The position numbers and the translations under genes are program-made. A DNA stretch of 35,984 bases from JBFLYC01 sp040756735 (GTDB lineage: Bacteria > Bacillota > DSM-16504 > Desulfitibacterales > Desulfitibacteraceae): positions 1 to 35,984 of the forward strand of contig JBFLYC010000034.1 of the NCBI GenBank assembly GCA_040756735.1. The letters run 5' to 3'. Shown in pieces: positions 24,860 to 33,337 of this stretch. The notes beneath the pieces are model-generated. The model had not been told where the DNA came from. It searched no databases and saw nothing but the letters and a program-made list of their open reading frames with translations. Numbering within the stretch: the first letter of the stretch is position 1; the number at the start of each line of letters is the position of its first letter.

Positions 24860-25909
24860 TTAAAACTTTAAACCACCTGTTTGACCCAGAGCTAAAAACT
24901 CTTTAATAATTTCATCACTTGTTTCATTATCAATGCCAACACATGATATAGAAACATTTGTTGAAGGACCATTAGCTTGAAACATGCTCACCAGATCTTC
25001 CGCTAGTTCTTTTTTGTTTGCTTTTCTTAATTTTACCGGGCTATAACGCAAATTTAAAAAAACTCCGGGCATGGCCTCACGAACAGCAGAAATATTAGAA
25101 AATGCACCTACCTCAGCAAATTCTGGCCTTAACTTGGCATAGCTTTTTGCCATACGTTCCATGGATTTCCCGCAGTGGTGCATGCCAAAAGGCCTAAAAG
25201 CTTGAGCCAACTGCATATCAAAAGAAAGAAGATGATTTTCATAGGTTTCCCTGGATATCATATCAACTGTACAGTTGCTGGTAACATAAGCATCTGGTGC
25301 CACTTTTTTAGTTATAGCTGTTACTCCATGAGATACGAAGGGGGAATACTTGCGCAAAACCTTTCCTGTCTCTATCATTAGCTGGGTGCAGTTTTTCAAA
25401 AGCCTTTCTGCCACCTCTGGTCTCAGGTAATAATCAATGAACAGCTCAGAACCCCTTAAGTCTAAAGCAATATTTTGAACACCCTGCAGGTTTATATGTG
25501 AAACTACTGATCCATATTCTTGCTCTAAATATTTGGCTTGTTTTATGGTATCTTTCCAAAGAGTGTTATTATTAAGGTCTGGTAATGAAAAAGCAGCTAG
25601 CTCTTCATCGCTGATATTCTTGGCGATTACCTCCGGCGGATCCTTAGGTGTATAGCGAACCTCGCAGCCCAAAATTTCAGAATATAAAAACCCCGAAGCG
25701 ATTAGATCGGAACCCAATATTGGACGGGGACCGGGATCTTTTTCTCCTAACCCGAGTTCACCAAAATGATTATAAAGCTCTTTACGCATTTCCTGATCTG
25801 CCTTGACACGGTAATCAGGGTCCCAAAAAAACTTTCTGTCAAAATCAACCCCAACCTTTTCATTCCACCAGCGGGGGTGAAAGGTAATGTCAACCGCAAA
25901 TGTTTTCAC
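24860..25909 (-). CDS. UroD/MtaA-superfamily protein 1
   Basis: This 349-aa protein of the uroporphyrinogen decarboxylase superfamily has a C-terminal half with HHCGKSMERMAKSY and, later, SISCVGID. This HxC...C pattern is the zinc signature of methyltransferase-type members (MtaA/MtbA/CmuA) and is not part of true UroD. It is not a haem enzyme by context. I chose GTG 25909, six nt after GGAGGT, over an earlier ATG in poor context. It lies between the M24-like gene and iolB. The substrate is unknown; a thiol- or corrinoid-linked methyl transfer is a family-based possibility. Confidence 0.82.
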   Translation of the reverse strand: MKTFAVDITFHPRWWNEKVGVDFDRKFFWDPDYRVKADQEMRKELYNHFGELGLGEKDPGPRPILGSDLIASGFLYSEILGCEVRYTPKDPPEVIAKNISDEELAAFSLPDLNNNTLWKDTIKQAKYLEQEYGSVVSHINLQGVQNIALDLRGSELFIDYYLRPEVAERLLKNCTQLMIETGKVLRKYSPFVSHGVTAITKKVAPDAYVTSNCTVDMISRETYENHLLSFDMQLAQAFRPFGMHHCGKSMERMAKSYAKLRPEFAEVGAFSNISAVREAMPGVFLNLRYSPVKLRKANKKELAEDLVSMFQANGPSTNVSISCVGIDNETSDEIIKEFLALGQTGGLKF

Positions 25910-25940
25910 TGATGTACCTCCGCGAATCAATAATCGTGAA

Positions 25941-27038
25941 TCAATAATATATGCATCTTACAAGAATGTCCGGTATATATAAGCTCTGATCTTCTACAAT
26001 GACTTTTTTATGAGGAAAACTGTTAGTTCTAGTAATTACTTCATTTTGGTATTCCATAACAAGGAAAGTATCCTCCGATTTTACCCCGGTTATAGAGGGA
26101 TTCCAGGCATAGGCCTGGCGCGCCTTAACCTTCTGTTGACTTGAAGGATTTGCTAATATTTCCCTGCTGGCATACCCGGTTAACCCTCCCTGATGGTGTT
26201 TTTTCCATTCTGCCGGATAGCCTGCCGCCTCATAAGCAGATACTCCTCTATTAAATATCTCCCCCAGTTTTCGTCCTGGTAAAGTATGATGACGATAACA
26301 GGCATCAACCTGACAAACAGCATCATGCAAAATTTTAATCTTGTCTGTGGGGGTGCCAAAGTGAACCAAACGGCTGCATGAAATGTGCAATCCCTTTATG
26401 TATGAGCCTAAAACTATCAATACATATTTATCAATTCTCTTTGTTGTAGGCAAAGGATGCCTCCAGGAAAAAACCCTTTCATCAGATCCTACCAGCAATA
26501 CGCATGGTGTAAGCTCACGCATAATACACGCCGCCGCCAGCTTTCCAGCCGCATTAAACTCTGTATCATCAGGTTTAATTCTGCAGCACACTTCTGCAAC
26601 CGCGTCTGCGGCCATTTCTCCATACTTACGATAAGTATCTATTTCCTCATTGCTTAGTTGCCAGCGCATTTGGTCAATGCTTATGCCTAAATCAGCATCT
26701 GTCATGAATCTATTTCTTCCGGAAAGATTAACCCCAAGCTCTTGCTGAGCTGGTTTTTCCCACCAATTAAATACTTTTGCTTCAATCGGCAGCCCGTTTA
26801 ATTCCTCGCTTATTAATCTGGAAACCTCTATATTATTGGTAATCAACATAACCTGGTCATGTGTAATCAGCATCTCCGCCCTGGATTTTTCAGCGCCCAG
26901 GCTTACATATCCCCTGCCACCTGTTAGCCACGCAAAATTCGCTTCTTTTTGGATTAATAAGCAATCCATGTCATGATCATTCATTACATTGCGAAGCTTT
27001 TCTAACTTATCTAGAAATTCTTTTTTACTCCATGCCAA
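25941..27038 (-). CDS. M24 (creatinase/aminopeptidase P-fold) protein lacking metal ligands
   Basis: This 365-aa protein has a creatinase-type N-terminal domain (CLLIQKEANFAWLTGGRGYVS) and a pita-bread M24 domain with RHPLPT. Of the five M24 metal ligands (Asp, Asp, His, Glu, Glu), the LIDLG Asp reads Val (LIVLG), the SDITR Asp reads Ser (ISCSR), and the IEPG Glu reads Asn (WNPSI). Only the His of KKHHQGG and the last Glu (VKSEDTFLV) are kept. It therefore should not be a metallopeptidase and may, like creatinase, be a metal-free hydrolase. The start is probably TTG 27038; the GTG at 27050 overlaps the AAGGAG site. Confidence 0.82.
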   Translation of the reverse strand: MAWSKKEFLDKLEKLRNVMNDHDMDCLLIQKEANFAWLTGGRGYVSLGAEKSRAEMLITHDQVMLITNNIEVSRLISEELNGLPIEAKVFNWWEKPAQQELGVNLSGRNRFMTDADLGISIDQMRWQLSNEEIDTYRKYGEMAADAVAEVCCRIKPDDTEFNAAGKLAAACIMRELTPCVLLVGSDERVFSWRHPLPTTKRIDKYVLIVLGSYIKGLHISCSRLVHFGTPTDKIKILHDAVCQVDACYRHHTLPGRKLGEIFNRGVSAYEAAGYPAEWKKHHQGGLTGYASREILANPSSQQKVKARQAYAWNPSITGVKSEDTFLVMEYQNEVITRTNSFPHKKVIVEDQSLYIPDILVRCIYY

Positions 27039-27063
27039 AATAATTCCCACTCCTTAAAAAACT

Positions 27064-28200
27064 TCAGCTTTCTTCGCACATTTCATGGATCTTTTCGTAA
27101 ACATATTCCTGTTCTTGAGGAGTTTGGCAGTAAGTAACCACAATTAATTTCATGCCGGGCTTCCAGATATTATTTACCGCAGATATAATTGTTTCAGCAT
27201 CTCCGACTATCCTTGCATTAAGAACAATATTTGATCCAGCTAATTCATTGCCAAATGGTTCAGGTTCATTGGGATGGGGATCTGTCTCTGCAGAAAAGGC
27301 GCCGTCCACCATGAGAAGATTATCTATTTTCTTTACCAGCTTAATTCGATTGCTCCAATTGCCGCAGGAATGAAAAGCTACCCCATCAAATTGCAGCCCC
27401 AGTTTTTCCATGCTCGGAAACTGAAATTTTTCATAAAGAAGATCCGAAACCATCACCATGGCATCATCACTCATTCCAAGTCCTGAAAACTTACGGCTGC
27501 TGGCAAAGCCATGACCAGGCTTCACCAGTACATCCTTTAACAACTCTTCCTGTTTTTTAGTAAAATCTATTATTAAATCTGTAATAATGGCAAAAAGCTG
27601 CGATACCCTTGCCGGATTGTCATACATCTCCAAAAAAAGATTATTTATGTTTACAATGGAAGCTGCAACATTTAATGGCGACTGGATATCAGCAAAAGAA
27701 ATTGGCATTTTACCCTTTGTCCTGTCAAGAAAGTATTCAATCATGTCCAATGTATGTCTTCCTATACTTGTTCTTTCAACCGGCAAAATATTATAGTTCA
27801 AGGCATCACTAACAGAATTAAAGGGTGGTTTACAAGCAGGGGCCTGTTTATCATGCCATTCATAATTCGTGCCAAAAGCGCTGGAAACCGTGCCAATTCC
27901 ATACCAGGGTTCTAAAAAATTGGCTATGTCCATTTTGTAATCCATGCTGTTTTTAAGCGCCCCTAGCTGCAGTTCGAGTGAAGCTTTCATATCCCCGCAC
28001 ATATAGGAAAAAACCTCAGGCGCTCTAAACCTTCTATGAACGGCTATTCCTGACTTCTTATCCCAAAAACAACCATTTTCAGTTAACAAAGCCTCTTCAT
28101 ATTCACTATACTTGTTAAAGTCAAAACTGCTAGGGCTGACTGGGCATACCTGGGTACCCTGGGAATCTGCTGTAGAATAAGAAAATTGTTTCTTTGTAAT
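27064..28200 (-). CDS. UroD/MtaA-superfamily protein 2, possible AUU start
   Basis: A second UroD-fold protein, only distantly similar to its neighbour. It has SGIAVHRRFRAPEVFSY near the N-terminus, FHSCGNWSNR (HxC) and a late VTYCQTPQEQ Cys. The first standard start is TTG 28089, which lacks a good ribosome site. The open frame continues 37 codons further with protein-like content (PSSFDFNKYSEYEEALL) to an ATT at 28198-28200, which stands 5 nt behind GGAGGAGGT. I extend to that ATT. It follows dctM by 40 nt. Confidence 0.78.
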   Translation of the reverse strand: MTKKQFSYSTADSQGTQVCPVSPSSFDFNKYSEYEEALLTENGCFWDKKSGIAVHRRFRAPEVFSYMCGDMKASLELQLGALKNSMDYKMDIANFLEPWYGIGTVSSAFGTNYEWHDKQAPACKPPFNSVSDALNYNILPVERTSIGRHTLDMIEYFLDRTKGKMPISFADIQSPLNVAASIVNINNLFLEMYDNPARVSQLFAIITDLIIDFTKKQEELLKDVLVKPGHGFASSRKFSGLGMSDDAMVMVSDLLYEKFQFPSMEKLGLQFDGVAFHSCGNWSNRIKLVKKIDNLLMVDGAFSAETDPHPNEPEPFGNELAGSNIVLNARIVGDAETIISAVNNIWKPGMKLIVVTYCQTPQEQEYVYEKIHEMCEES

Positions 28201-28240
28201 GATGACCTCCTCCTCGCCCCTTGCATTTAAAAATACTTAT

Positions 28241-29533
28241 CTAATAAAACATTTTAGGTATAAACATAACCAGTTGGGGTATATAAGTTATAATCAATAA
28301 CACTCCAATCATTACCGCATAAAAGGGCAGCATAGCCCTGCTGAGTTTTTCAATGGAAACCCCTCCAATTGCACTGCCTACAAAGAGAGTTCCTCCCACA
28401 GGAGGTGTCAACAAGCCAATACCCAGATTAAGCATCATCACAACACCAAAATGGACCGGATCCACTCCCACTGAAACAGCAATTGGAAGAAAAATAGGAG
28501 TGCCAATCAATATCAGAGCCGACATATCCATAAATGTACCCAGAACAAGCAGTAACACATTGAGAATCATTAGCACAACAATTTTATTATCGGAAATGCC
28601 TAGAATAGTATCTGCTATAACTGCAGGAACACGCAGGTAAGACATCAGCCAACCAAAGGCGCTTGATGTGCCAATTAGTATTAAAACAATGGAAAGGGTT
28701 TTCAAAGAATTGGACAAAATTGAATTCATCTGCGACAGCGGAATTTCTCTATAAACAAAAAAGGTGATAATGAATGCATAAACTGCAGCTATAGCAGCAG
28801 CTTCTGTTGCAGTAAATACTCCTGAAACCACCCCAATAACAACAATCAGTACTGTCAGCAGTCCCAAAACAGAATCCCTTAAGGCTTTTAAAGCGCTTCT
28901 CAGTTTTAATTTTTCTCCCTTGGGATAACCTCTCTTCACTGCAACAATATAACTGAAAATCATCAAGGCAATACCCAAAAATACTCCGGGAATAATGCCT
29001 GCCAAAAACAGCTGTCCGACAGATACTCCTCCTGCAACAAGCGCATAGATAACCATATTGTGACTAGGTGGAATCAAAATTCCCTGTACTGAACTTGCAA
29101 TGGTTACAGATGTTGAATAGTCTGCATCATAGCCTTCTTTTTTCATCATGGGAATTAGAACAGCGCCAATAGAAGACGTATCTGCCACTGATGAACCCGA
29201 AATACCGCCAAAAAACATGCTGGCCAAGACATTGACCATTGCCAAGCCGCCTCTCATAAATCCCACCAAAGCTTTTGCAAGTTGCACCAGTCTCTGGGCT
29301 ATTCCTCCCTGGGACATGATTTCTCCAGCCAGGATAAAGAAGGGGATGGCCAGCAAAACAAATACATTAATACCGCCAACAATACCCTGGGCAATTACAA
29401 GAAGAGGCATGCCCAGATAGGCTGCTGTCAGAATTGATGAAATGCCTAAGGCAAAAGCAATAGGAACACGTAAAAGAATAAGTATTGCAAAACTCCCAAG
29501 AAGCAGCATAACAGCAAATTGGTTTGTAATCAT
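28241..29533 (-). CDS. dctM: TRAP transporter large permease (DctM)
   Basis: This 430-aa membrane protein of the DctM/YiaN family has about 12 helices and typical stretches IPFFILAGEIMSQGGIAQRL, FFGGISGSSVADTSSIGAVLIP and a late MMLNLGIGLLTPPVGGTLFVG. It forms the ion-coupled channel for substrate handed over by the binding protein. I chose ATG 29533 (GAGGA 8 nt upstream), which overlaps the dctQ stop as ATGA. TRAP systems mostly carry organic acids, including sugar acids. Confidence 0.94.
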   Translation of the reverse strand: MITNQFAVMLLLGSFAILILLRVPIAFALGISSILTAAYLGMPLLVIAQGIVGGINVFVLLAIPFFILAGEIMSQGGIAQRLVQLAKALVGFMRGGLAMVNVLASMFFGGISGSSVADTSSIGAVLIPMMKKEGYDADYSTSVTIASSVQGILIPPSHNMVIYALVAGGVSVGQLFLAGIIPGVFLGIALMIFSYIVAVKRGYPKGEKLKLRSALKALRDSVLGLLTVLIVVIGVVSGVFTATEAAAIAAVYAFIITFFVYREIPLSQMNSILSNSLKTLSIVLILIGTSSAFGWLMSYLRVPAVIADTILGISDNKIVVLMILNVLLLVLGTFMDMSALILIGTPIFLPIAVSVGVDPVHFGVVMMLNLGIGLLTPPVGGTLFVGSAIGGVSIEKLSRAMLPFYAVMIGVLLIITYIPQLVMFIPKMFY

Positions 29534-29985
29534 CGTAATTTCCTCGCTTTGTCCAGTAATTGTGCCAACATTGCCACTCCAGATACCGGGACAGCGAGAT
29601 ATAACCATGCTGAAGAGATGCGTATTCCTGACAGTCTATTGCTGCTGGTTAATTCAACAAGCTGTATCCCCGACCATATTAAAAAACATGCAAAACCTAT
29701 TACTGCTATTGTCACAAACCACTCAACGACTTTTAAGTTCTTTTTTGACAGGATCATATCCAAAAGAGAAAGCCTTAAATGGGAATCACTACGGATTGCC
29801 AGGCTGGCGCTTAAGAGTCCAAACCAGACCATGGTCATTAATCCTAGTTCCTCACCCCAACGCGGAGTTTTATTCAAAACATATCTGCCAAAAACTACCC
29901 AGCTTACAGTCAGTATTTGAATCACCAATAATACTTTACATAAGCCTTCTACCGCCACCCCTACATAACGAGCAACCTTTTCCAT
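29530..29985 (-). CDS. dctQ: TRAP transporter small permease (DctQ)
   Basis: This 151-aa protein has four predicted helices and the family signature in the loop after helix two (RYVLNKTPRWGEELGLMTMVWFGLLSAS). It is the usual partner of DctM and overlaps its start. A long hairpin separates it from dctP upstream, which probably keeps the permease mRNA below that of the receptor. Confidence 0.92.
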   Translation of the reverse strand: MEKVARYVGVAVEGLCKVLLVIQILTVSWVVFGRYVLNKTPRWGEELGLMTMVWFGLLSASLAIRSDSHLRLSLLDMILSKKNLKVVEWFVTIAVIGFACFLIWSGIQLVELTSSNRLSGIRISSAWLYLAVPVSGVAMLAQLLDKARKLR

Positions 29986-30023
29986 CCGGCAACAGTTCTC
30001 TCCCTTCGAAAAGACCTTTGAAT

Positions 30024-30049
30024 ATGGCCCGGAGGCAAGTCCGGGCCAT
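30024..30049 (-). promoter_or_regulatory. 10-bp GC-rich hairpin between dctP and dctQ
   Basis: ATGGCCCGGA and TCCGGGCCAT pair perfectly around a 6-nt loop. No U-tract follows, so it is likely an mRNA-stabilising or processing hairpin that favours the binding-protein transcript. It lies 15 nt past the dctP stop. Confidence 0.75.
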
Positions 30050-30064
30050 TATCTTAAAATTAGA

Positions 30065-31105
30065 TTACTTAGTGTTTTGAATGGCTTCTATAAGGTTCAT
30101 ATACTTGCTTCCATAAGTATTGTATAAAGGAGCAACGGCCTCCTGCCACGGGCTTATATCATCAATATAAGTAATGGTAGCGCCTCTTTTTGCTAATTCC
30201 TTGAGGGCTTCCGCTTCAAATGCTTCAGTTTTAAGACGGACAAATTTAGATGCTTCTTGAGCTGCTTCTCTAATAATCTTTTGATCTTCGGCTGACAATT
30301 TATTCCATGTCAATTCAGAGACAATTACTACTCCAGGACTAGACATATGAGCATTTAGAGTAAGGTAGGGACTTGGTTCGTAAAATGAGTTAGTCAGGTA
30401 TCCCGCAATTGTATTTTCCGCACCATCAACTATACCTGTTTGGAGAGAACTGTACAATTCACCATAGGCAATTGGTGTTGGTGAGGCTCCCAGGGCCTCA
30501 ATCATATCCATCATGATCTGGTTTTGAGGAACTCTAATCTTCAAGCCTTTTAAATCTTCCACTTTTTCAATTTTCTTGTTATTGGTAAATACATGTCTGG
30601 CTCCATCATCAAAATAGGTTAAACCAATCATCCTCATTTTATTGTCAATTAGGTCCTGCAATACTTCCTGACCAATAGGCCCATTTAGCGCTTTCCACAT
30701 ATGATCCCTATTATCAAAAATAAATGGTAAAGCTAAAATAGACATTTTTCCCGAACCGAAATCAGGCAGGGTATTGGAATTAGAACGGAAAAAGTCTAAT
30801 CCACCGGCCTGCAGCGACTGGATATGCTCCCTTTCACTACCCAATTGACCTGCCGGATAAACTGTAATAGTGATGCGACCGTTTGTTTTTTCTTTAACTA
30901 TTCTGGCAAATTCATAGGCTCCATCAGTAATAGGGTGGCCATCAGGGTTAACCTCACCATAACTCAGATTAATTGTTTGCTCTTTTTGGTCAGGAGCCCC
31001 TGTACCTTTTTCCTCTGTTTGCTTTTGACCGCAACCTGTAAACACCAGAGTTAAAACAAGGATACAAGCAATTAAAAATAAAATTTTCTTTCTATTCACT
31101 ACCAA
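30065..31105 (-). CDS. dctP: TRAP transporter substrate-binding lipoprotein (DctP)
   Basis: This 346-aa receptor has a lysine-rich signal peptide and a lipobox ending VFTGC. The mature part has the DctP fold: GQLGSEREHIQSLQAGGLDF, LKGLKIRVPQNQIMMDMIEALGASPTPIAYGELYSSLQTGIVDGAEN. The Arg in KIRVPQN is the usual carboxylate clamp, consistent with an acidic ligand. Similarity to receptors for hexuronates or 2-keto-3-deoxy sugar acids is plausible from the pathway, not proven. Start is TTG 31105 or the GTG two codons later, which has better spacing from GGGAGG. Confidence 0.92.
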   Translation of the reverse strand: MVVNRKKILFLIACILVLTLVFTGCGQKQTEEKGTGAPDQKEQTINLSYGEVNPDGHPITDGAYEFARIVKEKTNGRITITVYPAGQLGSEREHIQSLQAGGLDFFRSNSNTLPDFGSGKMSILALPFIFDNRDHMWKALNGPIGQEVLQDLIDNKMRMIGLTYFDDGARHVFTNNKKIEKVEDLKGLKIRVPQNQIMMDMIEALGASPTPIAYGELYSSLQTGIVDGAENTIAGYLTNSFYEPSPYLTLNAHMSSPGVVIVSELTWNKLSAEDQKIIREAAQEASKFVRLKTEAFEAEALKELAKRGATITYIDDISPWQEAVAPLYNTYGSKYMNLIEAIQNTK

Positions 31106-31199
31106 TATACCTCCCTTATTTTTTTCCTCAAACTCTTAACTCTAATAAGTCACCACCAAAAATATAAACCACACCACCTCCCAATATCTGCAGAATAGC

Positions 31200-32459
31200 T
31201 TAAATTGAGCTGCCTATAAATTTAGAAGAGTGTTCCAAAATTTCTATTCTATCTATGCTAAAGACATTTTCAATTGCCCCCAAGCAAGCCCCGTAAAAAC
31301 CTGCCTGCTGACCGAGGGAAGAAAGCTCAATACTTGTATTTTGAACTAAATCAGGAAACGCATGTCTATTAACACTTTTAATTAGAGGTTCAAACAATAC
31401 CGGCCCAGCTTTGGTTAAAATACCGCCAAGACAAACCATTTTTGGGTTATAAAAGTTAATAATATTGGCAATTCCTATTCCAATATGCCAACCGGCTTGT
31501 TTAATTAATTGACCAGCATAGGTTTCTACAGCCGATGAACATAGAAGTATATCTTTTATATCAACCTCCCCTTTTTCTTTCCAAATCTGTTTGAGGGGAT
31601 CAGAATCCCCGCATATATTGAGTTCCATGTTAGCCTTTCTTACAATAGCAGGAACTGCATACATACTTTCCAGACACCCTTTATTTCCGCAGTTGCATAG
31701 CTGGCCATTTTCCGCAATAACCATATGCCCCATTTCTCCAGCATGACCTCCATATCCGTAAAGCAGCTCGCCCTTGATGATCACACCCGCGCTAAAACCT
31801 TCACCCAAGTTTACATATACCAAATCTTTAACCCTAGACTTTCGTTGAATAACATATTCAGCAATTGCAGCAGCATTAGAGTTATGTTCAACAAATAACA
31901 TTGGTCCAAAATGATTAATTAAAATATCTTTTACAGGGACATTTCTCCAGGCTTCTCCCAAGTTGGGAGAATGTTTAATAATCTTTGTATTTACATCCAG
32001 CAATCCCGGAAAGGCAAATCCATACCCCATTATTTGCTCTTCAGGTATTTGCAGTTCTTCAACCAGTTTTTTTATTTCTAAAGCCATCTTGCCTATTCCA
32101 TTAATAGGATCGCACATCTCAATGATTATCTCTTTCACTTCTGCAGGATTTGCCTGCAAATCTACGACACCTAAAGTAGTCTTCCTGCGAGTTATCTCAG
32201 CTCCTACCACATAACCTGCTTTAGGATTAAATTGAAGTTTAACCGGTCGTCGCCCCCCACTTGATTGACCTAATCCAACCTCTTCTATTAAATTTGCTTC
32301 AGCTAGATTTCTAACTATTCCCGTAATAGCAGCAGGGGTAAGACCGGTCAGTTTCGCTAGTTCTTGGCGAGATACACTGGGTTCTTTTCGCAAAATATTA
32401 AGTATTTTAGCTTTATTAACTTTTTTTATATAGTCTTGATTTACTGAGTTATTCATCAT
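31200..32459 (-). CDS. ROK family transcriptional regulator
   Basis: This 419-aa NagC/XylR-type protein has an N-terminal winged helix (VSRQELAKLTGLTPAAITGIVRNL), then a sugar-kinase-like ROK domain with GLGQSSGGRRPVKL, VEHNSNAAAIAEY, GHAGEMGHM and the zinc motif CNCGNKGCLE. It lies upstream of dctP on the same strand (94 nt) and is the obvious local regulator of the sugar-acid cluster. ATG 32459 has only a weak ribosome site. Its effector is probably a pathway sugar or sugar acid. Confidence 0.93.
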   Translation of the reverse strand: MMNNSVNQDYIKKVNKAKILNILRKEPSVSRQELAKLTGLTPAAITGIVRNLAEANLIEEVGLGQSSGGRRPVKLQFNPKAGYVVGAEITRRKTTLGVVDLQANPAEVKEIIIEMCDPINGIGKMALEIKKLVEELQIPEEQIMGYGFAFPGLLDVNTKIIKHSPNLGEAWRNVPVKDILINHFGPMLFVEHNSNAAAIAEYVIQRKSRVKDLVYVNLGEGFSAGVIIKGELLYGYGGHAGEMGHMVIAENGQLCNCGNKGCLESMYAVPAIVRKANMELNICGDSDPLKQIWKEKGEVDIKDILLCSSAVETYAGQLIKQAGWHIGIGIANIINFYNPKMVCLGGILTKAGPVLFEPLIKSVNRHAFPDLVQNTSIELSSLGQQAGFYGACLGAIENVFSIDRIEILEHSSKFIGSSI

Positions 32460-32672
32460 TTATCAACTCACTTTATTAATCCGATTAACATTTTTCTAGA
32501 TATTTCGTGCTTTATTTATTTTATTTTAACTATTTTGGCGTTTTATTTATAAAACTTTATTAAATGATTTAATTATCTTAATCTTATAATTTTCATTTTT
32601 CTTAGTCAAGACTTTCTTGATATTTTTTAATAAAATTTTGAACTGGGAAAATTTGGCTTTATAAATTAAAAT

Positions 32673-32697
32673 GACCCCCTTCAAAATAAAGGGGGTC
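32673..32697 (-). terminator. Terminator after the Fur-family gene
   Basis: GACCCCCTT and AAGGGGGTC pair perfectly around a 7-nt loop. On the minus strand it is followed by ATTTTAATTTAT, so the U-tract is imperfect. It ends the metal-regulator transcript. Confidence 0.75.
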
Positions 32698-32730
32698 TTA
32701 TCATGGCCCAGTATCATATTAGACGCTTGA

Positions 32731-33144
32731 TTAACTACACCTTGCACAGAGGCCTTTGAGGATGAACTCTTGTTCATTGATTACATACTCCTTGGGAATT
32801 CCTTCAATCTTGGGCACTTCAATCCCTTCCAAACACTCTGTCCTACCGCATGATGTACAGATGAAATGGGGATGGCTGTGCCCGTCCTTCCCTTCAGAAT
32901 TCAAAGCGAACCGCCAGATCCTGTCGCATCCTTCAATTCTGTGCACTATACCTGCAGCAACAAAAGCCTCTAAAGATCTGTATATACTAACATAATTCAT
33001 TTTCGTCCCAGTGAGTTTGCTGGATATTTCCTGCTGGGATAAAGGTTCTTCTGCATTTAAAAGCAGATTTATCAAGGCAGACCTTCCAGGGGTTACTTTA
33101 AAGTTGGCTTTTTTTAAAAGCTTTCTTGCCAATTCTTCTGCCAC
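32731..33144 (-). CDS. Fur family metal-dependent regulator
   Basis: This 137-aa protein has a winged helix (TPGRSALINLLLNAEEPLSQQEIS...YVSIYRSLEAFVAAGIVHRI), then a metal-binding half with a His cluster (HSHPHF, 89-94) and two CxxC pairs (Cys96/99 and Cys133/136) for structural zinc. It could be a Zur-, Fur- or Nur-like sensor; context beside a Co/Ni-type ECF transporter favours nickel, cobalt or zinc. GTG start, GGAGG 11 nt upstream. A 193-nt gap separates it from cbiO. Confidence 0.9.
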   Translation of the reverse strand: MAEELARKLLKKANFKVTPGRSALINLLLNAEEPLSQQEISSKLTGTKMNYVSIYRSLEAFVAAGIVHRIEGCDRIWRFALNSEGKDGHSHPHFICTSCGRTECLEGIEVPKIEGIPKEYVINEQEFILKGLCARCS

Positions 33145-33337
33145 CAGCCATGCTACCTCCCCTCAAGTATCAGCATGTTTTGCCTAATTGTATCATAAGA
33201 AGCCTCTTTAGAGAAGCTTCTATCCTAATTCCTTCTTTTCTATTTGCAAATGCCTTGCAATTATATACTGCCTTATATTATCATTGATAGTCTTGAACAA
33301 ATAGAAGAACCGGAGATGCCCTATGTTTACCCCTAGG

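Noticed and set aside
25919..25955. Near-tandem GAATCAATAAT repeat between the M24-like and UroD-like 1 genes
   Set aside because: Two short copies only, in a gap before a ribosome site; probably slippage.
29442..30080. 212-aa plus-strand ORF over dctQ
   Set aside because: It is antisense to dctM, dctQ and the hairpin; composition is not protein-like and no ribosome site is seen.
32547..32777. 76-aa minus-strand ORF between the Fur and ROK genes
   Set aside because: It overlaps the end of fur, runs through the terminator hairpin and has AT-driven Lys/Ile/Asn composition.
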